From: Paenibacillus contaminans
Lineage (GTDB): Bacteria > Bacillota > Bacilli > Paenibacillales > NBRC-103111
DNA length: 64,000 bases
Assembly (NCBI RefSeq): GCF_003285015.1
Contig: NZ_QMFB01000017.1
Span: forward strand, 62,001 to 126,000
Direction: 5' to 3'
The notes beneath the pieces were generated by a model. The model had not been told where the DNA came from. It did not search any database and worked only from the letters and a program-made list of their open reading frames with translations. The position numbers were made by a program, and so were the translations under genes. Positions 26,251 through 39,359 of this stretch are shown here, one piece after another. Position 1 is the stretch's first letter, and the number at the start of each line of letters is the position of its first letter.

Positions 26251-26625
26251 GTCTAGCAACAAACGAAGGGGACAGTAGCTGCTTAACCTGACGAATTGTT
26301 TTTCTCCCCCCGCCCCCAACTATGGGTCCGTATACCCTTATGCGCCTGCGGAAGCGGGGCATGTCTGTCGCTCGCCAAAATACGACGCATTTTGGCGAAT
26401 GCCTTTATATGAAAGAGAATGGCGGTGCTCGCATTCATGGAATCCGCCCGAAAAGCGTGGGTCCGTATACCTTGGGAAAGGAGGAGCATTGCTTCTCCGT
26501 GCAAGCCCGAAGTGAGCTTTAAGTCCCTTCCGCATAGAGGATGGACGCGATAAAGTGGTAGTAGAATGCCGTATTTCCATTACATGGTCCGCATCGCCAA
26601 TTAATGACTTGCCATTTTCGACGCT
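26251..26625. other. Intergenic stretch with a hairpin and a short direct repeat
   Basis: TGGGTCCGTATACC occurs at 26323-26336 and 26458-26471. Between them CGCCAAAAT/ATTTTGGCG (26373-26397) forms a perfect 9-bp hairpin without a T run. The small open frames here have no convincing ribosome site. No gene supported. Confidence 0.5.
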
Positions 26626-26720
26626 ACTACTTTGTACCGATCTATTCGTTATTCGACTTACTTCTTTGTACCGACTTATTCGTTATTCGACTTTACTACT
26701 TTATACCGATATTCATTCAC
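26626..26720 (+). repeat. Three imperfect 34-35-bp tandem repeats in the kinase leader
   Basis: Units containing CTTTGTACCGA...TATTCGTTATTCGACTT start near 26627, 26661 and 26696. The spacing is not a multiple of three, which argues that this stretch is leader rather than coding and supports the downstream TTG start of the kinase. Confidence 0.65.
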
Positions 26721-26739
26721 GATATGGGGTGGTCCCGGC

Positions 26740-30453
<3,714 letters not shown>

Positions 30454-30454
30454 C

Positions 30455-30865
30455 ATGGAAAGCAAAAAATCGATCTTGATAATCGACGATACGTACACGA
30501 ATATCGAGCTTTTTCACGCCATTATCGGGGACCAATACGAGATTTTGTTTGCTACCAAAGGGCTGGAAGGTTATGAAGCTGCCCTGCGCCATCTGCCTGA
30601 TCTTATTCTTCTGGATGTCATGATGCCGGATTTGGACGGCTACGAGGTGTGCAGGCGGTTGAAAAAGCATCCGTCGACGAAAGCCATTCCCGTCATCTTC
30701 ATATCCGTTCTGGATCATGAGGAGGATGAAGAGAAAGGGCTGGAAGCGGGCGCGATCGATTATATCGCCAAGCCTTTTAATGTAACGAGCATTAAGGCGA
30801 AGATTCGAAATCATATTCTTTTTAAAGATATGCTGACCAAAGCGGAGTACCGCATAGAACAATGA
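30455..30865 (+). CDS. Single-domain response regulator (CheY-like)
   Basis: 136 residues. ATG 30455 is chosen because GAGGAGG precedes it and it begins MESKKSILIIDD. The phospho-acceptor Asp lies in LILLDVMMPDLDGYE, with DD near the N-terminus and the Lys in IAKPFN. There is no output domain. The first base of its start codon is 2 bp downstream of the hybrid kinase stop, so the two are co-translated or tightly coupled. It may pass phosphate from the HPt domain to an unknown effector. Confidence 0.9.
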   Translation: MESKKSILIIDDTYTNIELFHAIIGDQYEILFATKGLEGYEAALRHLPDLILLDVMMPDLDGYEVCRRLKKHPSTKAIPVIFISVLDHEEDEEKGLEAGAIDYIAKPFNVTSIKAKIRNHILFKDMLTKAEYRIEQ

Positions 30866-30875
30866 AAAGTAATAC

Positions 30876-30912
30876 AACAGGAGAGCCCCGAATTGAGGCT
30901 TTCCTGTTTTGC
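30876..30912 (+). terminator. Terminator of the kinase-receiver operon
   Basis: AACAGGAGAGCC pairs with GGCTTTCCTGTT (one mismatch) and is followed by TTTT. Confidence 0.75.
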
Positions 30913-30986
30913 TATTTTACTATATATTCCGGTGCTCTCCATTTTTTTGAGGGGGTATGGCAAGATTATGCCCGGATAGCCGGCGT

Positions 30987-31583
30987 TCACATTGCTTTGC
31001 AATGCAAGCCCGCAAAAATAAAAGCGGCCGTTTGCTCCGCTTCGGCTTTCGCCGATGCATCCGGTGCCGGTGGAGCAACGACAAGATAGGAATCGTACGC
31101 GGGGTACACAAGAATCGACGCGATGAAAGTCAAAGTCAGCTCCAGCGATTCATAGACAAAAACGCCCTGCTCTTTCCCGGCAATGACGATCTTCTTGAGA
31201 TGGTCGAAGTAAGGGGAAATAATGCGGCGAATATGCTCGCCTCGCGGATTTTGCGAAGACAGCTCATGTCTCAGCAGCATGTGGAACTGCTTGTTGCTCG
31301 TACGCATGCGGGTGAAGGTGTCGATAAAATGGTGAAGCGCTTCCCGCGGATTTTGCTCGGGAGCTTTGTCGTCAAACAGCTTGTTCGTTTCGATATGCAA
31401 TTGCTCGATAACGGTATAATACAACTTCTCCTTGGAGCCGAAATAGTAGGCAACGAGCGCAAGGTTCGCATCGGCCGTTTCGCATATTTTGCGGATGGAC
31501 GTTTGATCGTAACCGCTATTGGCAAAACAAGCTTTGGCCGCATCCAAAATTCTGCGCTTCGAATCGTCCTGCTTCTGATTCAT
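30987..31583 (-). CDS. TetR-family transcriptional regulator
   Basis: 198 residues. The start MNQKQDDSKRRIL (ATG at 31583) is preceded by GGGAGG. Residues 9-55 (RILDAAKACFANSGYDQTSIRKI then ANLALVAYYFGSKEKLY) form the TetR helix-turn-helix. The C-terminal part is a helical ligand-binding region of the type seen in CecR/YbiH-like proteins. No target gene lies next to it: left is the convergent kinase operon, right a divergent regulator operon starting at 31865. A small inverted repeat (TGACT...AGTCA, about 31662-31679) upstream is a possible operator. Confidence 0.85.
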   Translation of the reverse strand: MNQKQDDSKRRILDAAKACFANSGYDQTSIRKICETADANLALVAYYFGSKEKLYYTVIEQLHIETNKLFDDKAPEQNPREALHHFIDTFTRMRTSNKQFHMLLRHELSSQNPRGEHIRRIISPYFDHLKKIVIAGKEQGVFVYESLELTLTFIASILVYPAYDSYLVVAPPAPDASAKAEAEQTAAFIFAGLHCKAM

Positions 31584-31864
31584 CGGAATCCTCCCAATAC
31601 TTAATAGTCCCCCCAACCTCTGGAAGTTTCATGAGAGTTATCTTTTATCAAGTAAATCGTCATGACTTTGATTATAGTCAAACAAGCCGCAAATGATCAA
31701 GCGCGATAAGCGGGAAATCGCTTGTTCGCGAAGGAAACGTCATCAATGTCGAAGGATCGGTCATCGACAAAGGCCGTTGGCCGGTTACATAATGAAAAAT
31801 AACGGTCTGTTGCAGCTAGAATCAAGCCGATCAGCAGTTTTCATCGGAACGAGGGAGTGCATCC

Positions 31865-33496
31865 ATGTACACAGTGCTTGTAGTAGACGATGAAGCGATT
31901 GTATGTCAAGGCATCAAGGAATTCCTGGAGATGTCCGATCTAAACATTTCGCAAGTATTTACGGCGTGGAACGGTTATGAGGCCTTGGATTATTTGCGTA
32001 TGGAAACCATCGATTTAGTCCTGACGGACATCCAGATGGATGGCATGAACGGCATCGAGCTGATGGAGTCGATTTTGTCCGAAAAGCCGGATATTCCGGT
32101 CGTGGTCATATCCGCGCACGATGAATTCGAATATGCGCAGAAATGCATTCGGCTGGGGGCAAGGGATTACTTGATTAAACCCGTTTTGCTGCCTCAATTG
32201 GTTCAGGTCGTCGGCCGGGAGCTTTCGGAAAGGCATGAGAAATATAAGCGGCTTTTGGAAGACTCGCTCAAGCTTAAATTTTCGATGACGGGCATATCGT
32301 CCATGCGATCCTACATTTTAAACGAAATCGTAACGGGTTCGCTGGAGGATACGGACGATTATTTGTTTATATTCGAACAGATCGGGTTAAAGCTCGAAGG
32401 GCCTTATTTTGCGACGCTTGTTATTGAGCTTTCATGGGAACGTGCGGGGATTGGCGGCGGTGCGATCCAATCGCTGCGCGACCGGAATTTGCTGAAGTAT
32501 GCGGCCGTCAATATTATTGAAGAGACGCTGGCGGAATGGAACGCGGTAGCCTTCTACGGTCAAGGCAATCAAATTGCAACGATTGTCCAGTTTCATGAGT
32601 CCGAATACGCTCCGGGCAGGGCGGAACATATATCGAAGCTGAATTTGATCGGGAAAACGCTCGCAGCAAACATTCAAGGCTACCTTCATATGGAGGCGGT
32701 TGTCGGGATCAGTCCTTTGCGGCTGGGGCTGCAAGCACTCCCCGAGGGTTATCGCGATGCTGCCAAAGCAGTTAAATGGCATGCGCTTTACGCCAATCAC
32801 AATGTCTTCTATGCCGAGGACTTCTCTTTGAAGGAAGCGTCGGTACAGGTCAATTGGCAGGAAAAAACCGACCGGTTCATCGAATCTGTCAAGACCGGGA
32901 AAAAGCCGGAGGAAGCGGGGGAAACGGTACGCAGGTTTATCGCAGATATAGCTCCCGTCCTGGAGAGCGACGATTCCACTGCCGGCATTCCGCTGAGTAT
33001 CGCCTATCGGGTATATGCGAGCTTGCTGGAGATGAAAGAGACGGTGGGGGATCGGCATAAGGCGCTCGAACCGATCCTCTTTTTTCAATTTCCGCTTACG
33101 GGGGACGAACTAAAGAAGCGTCTGGCCGTATTTTTATCGGAGGCGGCGGAACTCGTTCATAGCTCCATGAGCGATCACGATCAAGCGGTTATACAGCAAT
33201 CCATCGCTTATATTCGCCTCAATTTCCGGAACAAAGGACTGAAAATACAGGATGTGGCGGACCATGTGCATTTAAGCCCCAACTATTTGAGTTATTTATT
33301 TAAGCAAATAACAGCCGAAACGGTCTGGGAGTTCGTCACGAAGCTGCGGATGGAGGAGTCCAGGCAGCTGCTTATGAACACGTACAAGAAGCGTTATGAA
33401 ATAGCGGACGAGGTCGGATACGAATCGCCGGAGCATTTTAGCCGCGTGTTTAAACGGTATTACGGGGAAAGTCCCAATACGGTCCGAGGGTCGTAA
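31865..33496 (+). CDS. YesN-type response regulator (receiver + AraC domain)
   Basis: 543 residues. GAGGGAG precedes ATG 31865. The receiver occupies residues 1-120, with Asp55 in LVLTDIQMDGMNG as phospho-acceptor and KPV as the conserved Lys. A long central linker follows. The AraC DNA-binding domain is at about 440-540 (IQDVADHVHLSPNYLSYLFK, then IADEVGYESPEHFSRVFKRY). Its partner kinase follows 48 bp downstream, and the transporter genes after that are the probable targets. Confidence 0.92.
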   Translation: MYTVLVVDDEAIVCQGIKEFLEMSDLNISQVFTAWNGYEALDYLRMETIDLVLTDIQMDGMNGIELMESILSEKPDIPVVVISAHDEFEYAQKCIRLGARDYLIKPVLLPQLVQVVGRELSERHEKYKRLLEDSLKLKFSMTGISSMRSYILNEIVTGSLEDTDDYLFIFEQIGLKLEGPYFATLVIELSWERAGIGGGAIQSLRDRNLLKYAAVNIIEETLAEWNAVAFYGQGNQIATIVQFHESEYAPGRAEHISKLNLIGKTLAANIQGYLHMEAVVGISPLRLGLQALPEGYRDAAKAVKWHALYANHNVFYAEDFSLKEASVQVNWQEKTDRFIESVKTGKKPEEAGETVRRFIADIAPVLESDDSTAGIPLSIAYRVYASLLEMKETVGDRHKALEPILFFQFPLTGDELKKRLAVFLSEAAELVHSSMSDHDQAVIQQSIAYIRLNFRNKGLKIQDVADHVHLSPNYLSYLFKQITAETVWEFVTKLRMEESRQLLMNTYKKRYEIADEVGYESPEHFSRVFKRYYGESPNTVRGS

Positions 33497-33544
33497 CCGG
33501 CTTAAAAAGGCACCTAGAAGTATGCGTGTAACGGGGGGACGCTA

Positions 33545-35320
33545 TTGTTCAGAAGAGCGCAATCGCAGCGATTAACCAAGAAGGCTTTGCTGTTCGTCAT
33601 CGTGTTCATCCTCATTCCGATGCTGATTATTTTCTGGTTTGCTTCCGGCCGGGCATCCCTTGCCATCAAGTTGCAGGTGGGGAAGGCTTTATCCGAATTA
33701 AACAAGCAAAATCATGCGACGATGGACAGGGTCATGGATGCCGTAGACCAGAAGCTTGTGACGATCATGAGCTCGGAGCTTATGCAGCAATGGAAAGACG
33801 ATAACGCGATAAATACGGAACAGCGCGTACAAAAGTATATCGCAACGGAAAAGGTGCTCGCCAACTATTCCTCAAGCGTGAAATACTCCTTGTTCGTATT
33901 GACGAAACAGCCGGCTGATTATTACTTTGCCCCTTCTACCGATGTATCGGGCTCGGGCGTTTTTTTCGTTCAAGATATGGAGGGTAAGGCATGGCAGCAG
34001 CAAGCGGCGGAGGCAGACGGGCGGGGCTTGGTAGCCTTTATCGAGAAGTTCGGCTTTAATCCGAATTCACAGAAAACGATCGCCTATTTAAGAGCCGTCA
34101 CGAATCTGTCCGACAGGGGAGAAACGATCAGCATACTTGCCGCGACGGAGATTGAAAATCTATTGCTTGCGGAAATGAAATCTATCGAGCTGCCGGAGCG
34201 GACAAGAGTATTTCTAACCGATTCCGGAGGAGCGGTGCTGGTAGGATCCGACCCGGGCGAATTATCCTTCTCCATGCCGGAGAGCGGCGAAGAACTGCTG
34301 CCGAACGTGTGGGTCACGAACAGCCATATGTATGTTTATCATGACAGCCCTTCGTACGAGAATCGGCTTGTTTATGAGATTCCGCTCAGTTCCTTGCTAG
34401 GCTCCTATAATGACGTTCAGGAAATTATCCAGATTAGCGCAATTTGCTATTTCGTCGTTATTTTATTCTTCTTGTTTTATTTGAGCAAATCTGTCTTGAG
34501 ACCGATGGTGAAACTGGCAAGCCTCACCCGTTCTTATGTGCCGGGCAAAGAAATGGCTAGGGCTCCCGAAGAGGGCAGAAAAGATGAAATCGGCATTTCA
34601 TACCGCTATTTCTATATGATGACGGAACGGCTGAATCAGTTGGTCAAAGAGAAATACGTTATGGAAATCAAGCAGAAGGAATCCGAGCTGATTTTGATGC
34701 ACTCTCAAATCACGCCGCACTTGCTCTATAACACGCTAGACTCGGTATATTGGTATGGAATCCGGGGAGGCGTACCGGAAGTATCCGATATGGTCCGGGA
34801 TTTATCGACGATGCTGCGGATCGGGTTAAGCCGCGGCAAAGAAATCATTACGATCCGCGAAGAATTGAATCACGTCGAAGCGTACCTGCATCTGCAGGAG
34901 AAACGGTATAACCATTCCTTTCACTTTCACATTCATGTCGAAGAGGGGATAGAAGGCTGCTTGCTGCCGAAGGTTATCATTCAGCCCCTCGTGGAGAACA
35001 GCATTCTTCACGGTATCGGGAAAATGGACGGGGAAGGCGAATTATGGATCGGCATTCGCGTGTCGGACGGCAATCTCCTCATAACCGTGGAGGACAACGG
35101 CTTCAGGCCGCTGGATTTGGAGAAGATTCACGCGCTCTTGTCGGGAACGGCCGATCCCGATAAGGGCTTTGGCATCCGGAATGTGCATAAACGGATCCAA
35201 TTACGGTTCGGAGACGCGTATGGACTGACGTACTCGGTACGGGACGAAGGCGGGACGAAGGTTATAATCCGACTTCCCGTCAACCGTGCGGAAGATGAAA
35301 TAGCGGCATATACGGGGTAA
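33545..35320 (+). CDS. YesM-type membrane sensor histidine kinase
   Basis: 591 residues. TTG 33545 follows GGGGGGA. Segments: transmembrane helix (about 17-38), an extracytoplasmic sensor region (about 40-295), a second helix (about 297-320), HAMP (to about 375), the His_kinase motif with the phosphorylated His in SQITPHLLYNTLDSVYW, and an HATPase fold (VEDNGFRP, GFGIRNVHKRI). The canonical motif is QINPHFLYN; here it reads QITPHLLYN, a mild variation. It pairs with the YesN-like regulator upstream to control locus B. Confidence 0.92.
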   Translation: MFRRAQSQRLTKKALLFVIVFILIPMLIIFWFASGRASLAIKLQVGKALSELNKQNHATMDRVMDAVDQKLVTIMSSELMQQWKDDNAINTEQRVQKYIATEKVLANYSSSVKYSLFVLTKQPADYYFAPSTDVSGSGVFFVQDMEGKAWQQQAAEADGRGLVAFIEKFGFNPNSQKTIAYLRAVTNLSDRGETISILAATEIENLLLAEMKSIELPERTRVFLTDSGGAVLVGSDPGELSFSMPESGEELLPNVWVTNSHMYVYHDSPSYENRLVYEIPLSSLLGSYNDVQEIIQISAICYFVVILFFLFYLSKSVLRPMVKLASLTRSYVPGKEMARAPEEGRKDEIGISYRYFYMMTERLNQLVKEKYVMEIKQKESELILMHSQITPHLLYNTLDSVYWYGIRGGVPEVSDMVRDLSTMLRIGLSRGKEIITIREELNHVEAYLHLQEKRYNHSFHFHIHVEEGIEGCLLPKVIIQPLVENSILHGIGKMDGEGELWIGIRVSDGNLLITVEDNGFRPLDLEKIHALLSGTADPDKGFGIRNVHKRIQLRFGDAYGLTYSVRDEGGTKVIIRLPVNRAEDEIAAYTG

Positions 35321-35454
35321 TAATCCGGCCTCTATCCCTGCGCAAACGTTGACCCCCACCCACGCGCGCACAATTAGGACCTAGCGGCGATTTTTCCGGT
35401 AGGTTTATTTGTGTCTATCAGAAGCAATTCGTGGAAGCAGCTCTAAACCTACGG

Positions 35455-35489
35455 TAAACGCCGGCGTCAACGACGCCGGAAGGCGTTTA
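35455..35489 (+). promoter_or_regulatory. Strong hairpin upstream of transporter operon B
   Basis: TAAACGCC/GGCGTTTA outer stem and GGCGTC/GACGCC inner stem with AAC loop and a GGAA bulge. No T run follows. It may partly end read-through from the kinase gene or act in the operon leader. Confidence 0.6.
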
Positions 35490-35597
35490 TCCTTATCTGC
35501 AGAGAATCGATCATAAAGTGCGGAGGAGCCGTCATGGGATCGCCGAGCGGTTGTCTTTACAATAAGACGTATACAATCGCAGAAAGGATGTGGGGAG

Positions 35598-36515
35598 GTG
35601 TCCGCACAGGCCGCAAGGATACAGGAAAAACAGACGGGTAACCCGTTCATGAAAAAATGCAGGGATTACTTATGGGGCATTCTCTTCCTGATGCCGGCAA
35701 TTATCGTATTTTGTTTGTTTCTCTGGACGCCGATCGCCAAAGGGGTCGTGTACAGCTTCATGAACGTCGATTTCGTAAGCGGCAGCACGTTCATCGGGCT
35801 GACCAATTACCGCGAGGTGTTATCGAACAGCGTACTGAGTACTTCCGTCTGGAACACGATCAATTATATGCTTTTATGCGTGCTGATCGGCTTCTGGGTT
35901 CCCAGTATCGTGTCGATTGCAATATCCGAGCTTCGGTGGTTTCAAGGAGCGATGCGTTTAATCGTGTATCTGCCGCATATCGTGCCGGCGGTCGTGCTTT
36001 ACGGGATGTGGCAATGGCTGTACGATCCGCTCGGACCGGCGAATCAGATCCTGTCCTGGTTCGGCGCTCATCCGTTCATGTGGCTGACGGATAAAAGCAT
36101 GGCCATGCTCTCGATCGTTCTCGCCGAAACGTGGCAGGGCTTCGGCGGGGCGACGCTCATCTATTTGGCGGGCATCGTAGGCATTCCCAAGGATTTATAC
36201 GAGGCTGCCGAAATTGACGGTGCAGGCGTTCTGCAGCGCATTCGTTACATTACGATTCCCGGCATCCGCCACCTCTATATGCTTCTGTTCATTTTGCAGC
36301 TGATCAGCACCTCGCAGGGCTTCATGACCCATATGGCGCTGACGGGCGGAGGGCCGAACCATGCGACGCTGACGTATATGTATCAGATTATTAATGAGGC
36401 CTTTACGAACTTAAATTACGGAAGAGCTTCCGCGATGGGCGTTCTCATGTTTCTGGTACTCACTTCGTTATCGATCGTCCTTTATTACCTCCAAGGAAGG
36501 AGCAAACAAGCATGA
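35598..36515 (+). CDS. ABC sugar transporter permease (MalF/UgpA-like)
   Basis: 305 residues. GTG 35598 is used with AAAGGA about 9 nt upstream; ATG 35649 is a weaker alternative. Six spans are expected, starting with GILFLMPAIIVFCLFLWTP. The EAA loop reads EAAEIDGAGVLQRI at about residue 210. It is the first gene of transporter B and overlaps the next permease by 4 bp (ATGA). No ATPase gene is present, as in operon A. Confidence 0.9.
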   Translation: MSAQAARIQEKQTGNPFMKKCRDYLWGILFLMPAIIVFCLFLWTPIAKGVVYSFMNVDFVSGSTFIGLTNYREVLSNSVLSTSVWNTINYMLLCVLIGFWVPSIVSIAISELRWFQGAMRLIVYLPHIVPAVVLYGMWQWLYDPLGPANQILSWFGAHPFMWLTDKSMAMLSIVLAETWQGFGGATLIYLAGIVGIPKDLYEAAEIDGAGVLQRIRYITIPGIRHLYMLLFILQLISTSQGFMTHMALTGGGPNHATLTYMYQIINEAFTNLNYGRASAMGVLMFLVLTSLSIVLYYLQGRSKQA

Positions 36516-37384
36516 GCAACCGGGAACGCAGTATCATGTCTTCTTATGATTTCAAAAAAAATTCGGTTCGCGCCGGCTACTCGGTCATGCTGCTTGCCCT
36601 GCTCGCGCTTGCCGTGACGATGCTGTATCCGTTCGGAACGACGATCCTCTCATCATTCAAAACGAAGCAGGAAATCTTCACGTTTCCGCCGAGCTTTTTC
36701 CCGAAGCAGCTGGAATGGAGCAATTACTCGGAAGGTTTTCTGTACGTGGATTTGATTCGGGCCTCATGGAATACGCTGGTCCTTTTTGCGGGAAATGCGA
36801 TTATTCCTTTGATTATTGTAGGACTTGCCGCCTTCAGTCTATCCCAAATGAAGCTGCCGGTACGTAAGGGCATTACGCTATTTTTTATGAGCACGCTTAT
36901 GATCCCGAGCGCCACCTATATGATTCCAAGCTTTCTGAATTTGCAGAGCCTCGGACTGATCGATTCCTACTGGGCGTTCTGGCTGCCTGCAGGCGCCAAT
37001 GCCTTCAATATCATGCTGCTCAAAAGCTTTTTCGACGGCATCAACAAGGAATTATTCGAAGCGGCGCGGCTCGATGGAGCGTCGGAATTGCGCTGTTTTT
37101 ACAAGCTTGCCGTGCCGATGTCGGTACCCGTTTTTTCGACGCTGCTTATTTTTTCGTTCACCTCGACCTGGAACGACTGGTATTGGCCGTCTCTAGTGTT
37201 GACGACGCCTGAAAAGTATCCGATCGCTTCCGTCGTGTACCGCAATATCGTCCAGTCGCTCAATTTGTCCTGGAACGTCAAATTCAGCGTGCTGACCGTC
37301 GTCATGGCGCCGCCGCTCGTATTCTTTCTGATCTTCCAGCGCAACATTATGCACGGGCTTAACCTTTCCGGGATCAAAGGATAG
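36512..37384 (+). CDS. ABC sugar transporter permease (MalG/UgpE-like)
   Basis: 290 residues. The start overlaps the stop of the previous gene (ATGA), a sign of translational coupling. Spans begin with SVMLLALLALAVTMLYPFG, and the EAA motif is EAARLDGASELRCF at about residue 189. The C-terminus HGLNLSGIKG is typical of MalG-like sugar permeases. It partners the 35598-36515 product. Confidence 0.92.
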   Translation: MSNRERSIMSSYDFKKNSVRAGYSVMLLALLALAVTMLYPFGTTILSSFKTKQEIFTFPPSFFPKQLEWSNYSEGFLYVDLIRASWNTLVLFAGNAIIPLIIVGLAAFSLSQMKLPVRKGITLFFMSTLMIPSATYMIPSFLNLQSLGLIDSYWAFWLPAGANAFNIMLLKSFFDGINKELFEAARLDGASELRCFYKLAVPMSVPVFSTLLIFSFTSTWNDWYWPSLVLTTPEKYPIASVVYRNIVQSLNLSWNVKFSVLTVVMAPPLVFFLIFQRNIMHGLNLSGIKG

Positions 37385-37495
37385 TCCAGGTGGATTCGTC
37401 ATTACAATCCTTGGATCCGTCATCGATTTCGATTTTACGCCCAAGTATGATGAATTTGTCATCCATTACTCATAAATAGGAAGGGGAACCACAAA

Positions 37496-38929
37496 TTGAA
37501 AAAGAAATCTATCGGCATCATGTCGATCCTCGCGCTGTCGATGGTCGTATCCGCCTGCGGAGGCGGCGGCAATAACGGAAATTCCGGCAGCAATGGAAGT
37601 GCGCCGACGAAGGAACCGGCATCGAGCCCTAGCCCTAGCGCGGCAACCAAGGCACCGCCGCAGGTCACGATGACCGTTCAGTTTCCGAAGTCCGACAATC
37701 TTGCGGCAATCGATATGGTGAACAGCAAGATGAAGCGTTTTGGAGACAAATATCCGAACGTGACCCTGAAGAAGAACGACTGGCAGTATTCACCGAATGA
37801 AATCGGCATCAAGATGGCCGCTCATCAAGCGCCTTCCTGGTTCCGTACGCCGGCTACCGAAGGCAAGACGCTGCTCGAACGCAAGTGGCTGACGGATTTG
37901 ACGCCGTTCCTGGCGAAGTATGCGCATGCCAATGATTTTAACGAAAAACTGACAGGCCCGTTCAAGATTGACGGCAAAATGTATGCGGTACCGGCCAACG
38001 GCTATATCATGTCCGTCATGGTCAACAAAAAGCTGTTCGAAGCCAAAAACGTTCCGCTGCCGACGCCTGACTGGACATGGGACGATTTCTACGCGGCGGC
38101 TAAAGCGACTGCCGATCCAGGCAAAGGGATAGCCGGGTTCGCCATGATGGCCAAAGGCAATGAAGGCGGCTGGAACTGGACGAATTTCTTGTACGCGGCC
38201 GGCGGTACCGCGCAAAATGTAGCCGGCGGCAAAGTAACGTCCGCCTTCAACTCCGATGCCGGCGTCAAAGCGATGGAGTTTGTGAAGAAATTAAGATGGG
38301 AAGGCGATGCGCTCCCGCAGAACTGGGCGTTGAACTACGGCGATGTCTACAATTTGTTCAAGCAGGGCCGGGCGGCAATGGTATTGGGCGAGAAGATCGA
38401 GGACTCGGTCAACAACGGCGGCATGAAAAAAGAAGATCTGATGATCCTGCCGATACCGTCGATGGCGAAGGGCGGCGATCATACGGGCGTGCTGGGCGGC
38501 AACTATGACGTCGTCAATCCGCAGGAAACGCCTGACGTGCAGCAAGCGGCATTCGATTATATGACGTTCGATTTGTTTAACGACAGCGAGGTCACGGAGC
38601 TGAAACGGGTTCTGGACGAACGGAAAACCAAAGGCCAGGTGTACCTGTACGGGGCTCCGGCTTATTACAAAGCGGATTCCGAGCACGGCAAAAAAATCGC
38701 GGCGCTCGTCGATCAATATCCGGATAACGTCTACCGGTTCGATCCGCAAGTCGCCAAGCTGATGAAGGGCGTTCCGGAGCCGTCGTATAACGGCCAAGAT
38801 ACGTATGCGGCTTTGACGAATGTTCTGCAAGAGGTGCTGACCAATAAAAATGCGGACGTCAAAGCACTGCTTGACGCCGCGGCGAAGAAGTTCGACGAGG
38901 AAGTGCTCTCCAAGGTGACGGTACAGTAG
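37496..38929 (+). CDS. Sugar-binding lipoprotein of ABC transporter (family 1)
   Basis: 477 residues. TTG 37496 follows AAGGGG. Lipoprotein signal MKKKSIGIMSILALSMVVSA with lipid-modified Cys21, followed by a Gly/Asn/Ser linker and a Ser/Pro-Thr stretch, then the binding fold (VNKKLFEAKNVPLPTPDWTW at about 175 is typical of family 1 binding proteins). It is the third gene of transporter B; the substrate is probably a pectin-derived oligosaccharide given the lyase downstream. Confidence 0.9.
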   Translation: MKKKSIGIMSILALSMVVSACGGGGNNGNSGSNGSAPTKEPASSPSPSAATKAPPQVTMTVQFPKSDNLAAIDMVNSKMKRFGDKYPNVTLKKNDWQYSPNEIGIKMAAHQAPSWFRTPATEGKTLLERKWLTDLTPFLAKYAHANDFNEKLTGPFKIDGKMYAVPANGYIMSVMVNKKLFEAKNVPLPTPDWTWDDFYAAAKATADPGKGIAGFAMMAKGNEGGWNWTNFLYAAGGTAQNVAGGKVTSAFNSDAGVKAMEFVKKLRWEGDALPQNWALNYGDVYNLFKQGRAAMVLGEKIEDSVNNGGMKKEDLMILPIPSMAKGGDHTGVLGGNYDVVNPQETPDVQQAAFDYMTFDLFNDSEVTELKRVLDERKTKGQVYLYGAPAYYKADSEHGKKIAALVDQYPDNVYRFDPQVAKLMKGVPEPSYNGQDTYAALTNVLQEVLTNKNADVKALLDAAAKKFDEEVLSKVTVQ

Positions 38930-38970
38930 AGTTTACGGCCGGTTTTCTTCAGGCAATGCGCGGTTTGAAA

Positions 38971-38999
38971 GAGGATTCCTTAAGGGATCCTCCTCTTTC
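38971..38999 (+). terminator. Probable terminator of transporter operon B
   Basis: GAGGATTCC/GGGATCCTC 9-bp stem with a TTAA loop, followed by CTCTTT; the T run is short. Confidence 0.55.
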
Positions 39000-39106
39000 C
39001 GCATGCGTTTTGACCGCGGCGATGCAGCGCAGCATGTGGCCGACCGATCGCTGTCTTGCAGCGGAACATCGTGCACGGGAGCTGCGCGCGATGCGAAATA
39101 GGCGTC

Positions 39107-39278
39107 ATACGCAGCCGCAATCGCGCGGTGTGCAGCACGGCGGCGGGTGCCGTATGCTGCGGCAATCGCGCTATGTAGCGCGGCAATGAGTGTCGTACGC
39201 TGCGCAAACGCGCCATACAGCGCCAATAAGTACCTTATGCTGCCCCAACCGCGCCATACAGCGCAGCCGCGGGTACTT
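39107..39278. repeat. GC-rich tandem repeat, about 41-45-bp period, four units
   Basis: Units start near 39107, 39152, 39194 and 39235, each of the form (G/T)TA(T/C)GCTGC..CAA.CGCGC.AT..AGCGC. The copies are imperfect and unit length varies, so the open frames through it are not conserved. It fills most of the 430-base gap before the lyase gene; nothing else is seen there. Confidence 0.7.
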
Positions 39279-39359
39279 GAGAAGCGCGGCTTGAAACCCG
39301 TATTCCGCTGGCTGGAGGGTGTGGCGGGGAGAGAAAAGGCAGGAACAGGAGGCGGCAGC

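Noticed and set aside
25683..26291. Open frames of 150-200 codons through the 51-bp repeats
   Set aside because: No ribosome site; the frame relation to the repeats changes within the array; the same happens in copy 2.
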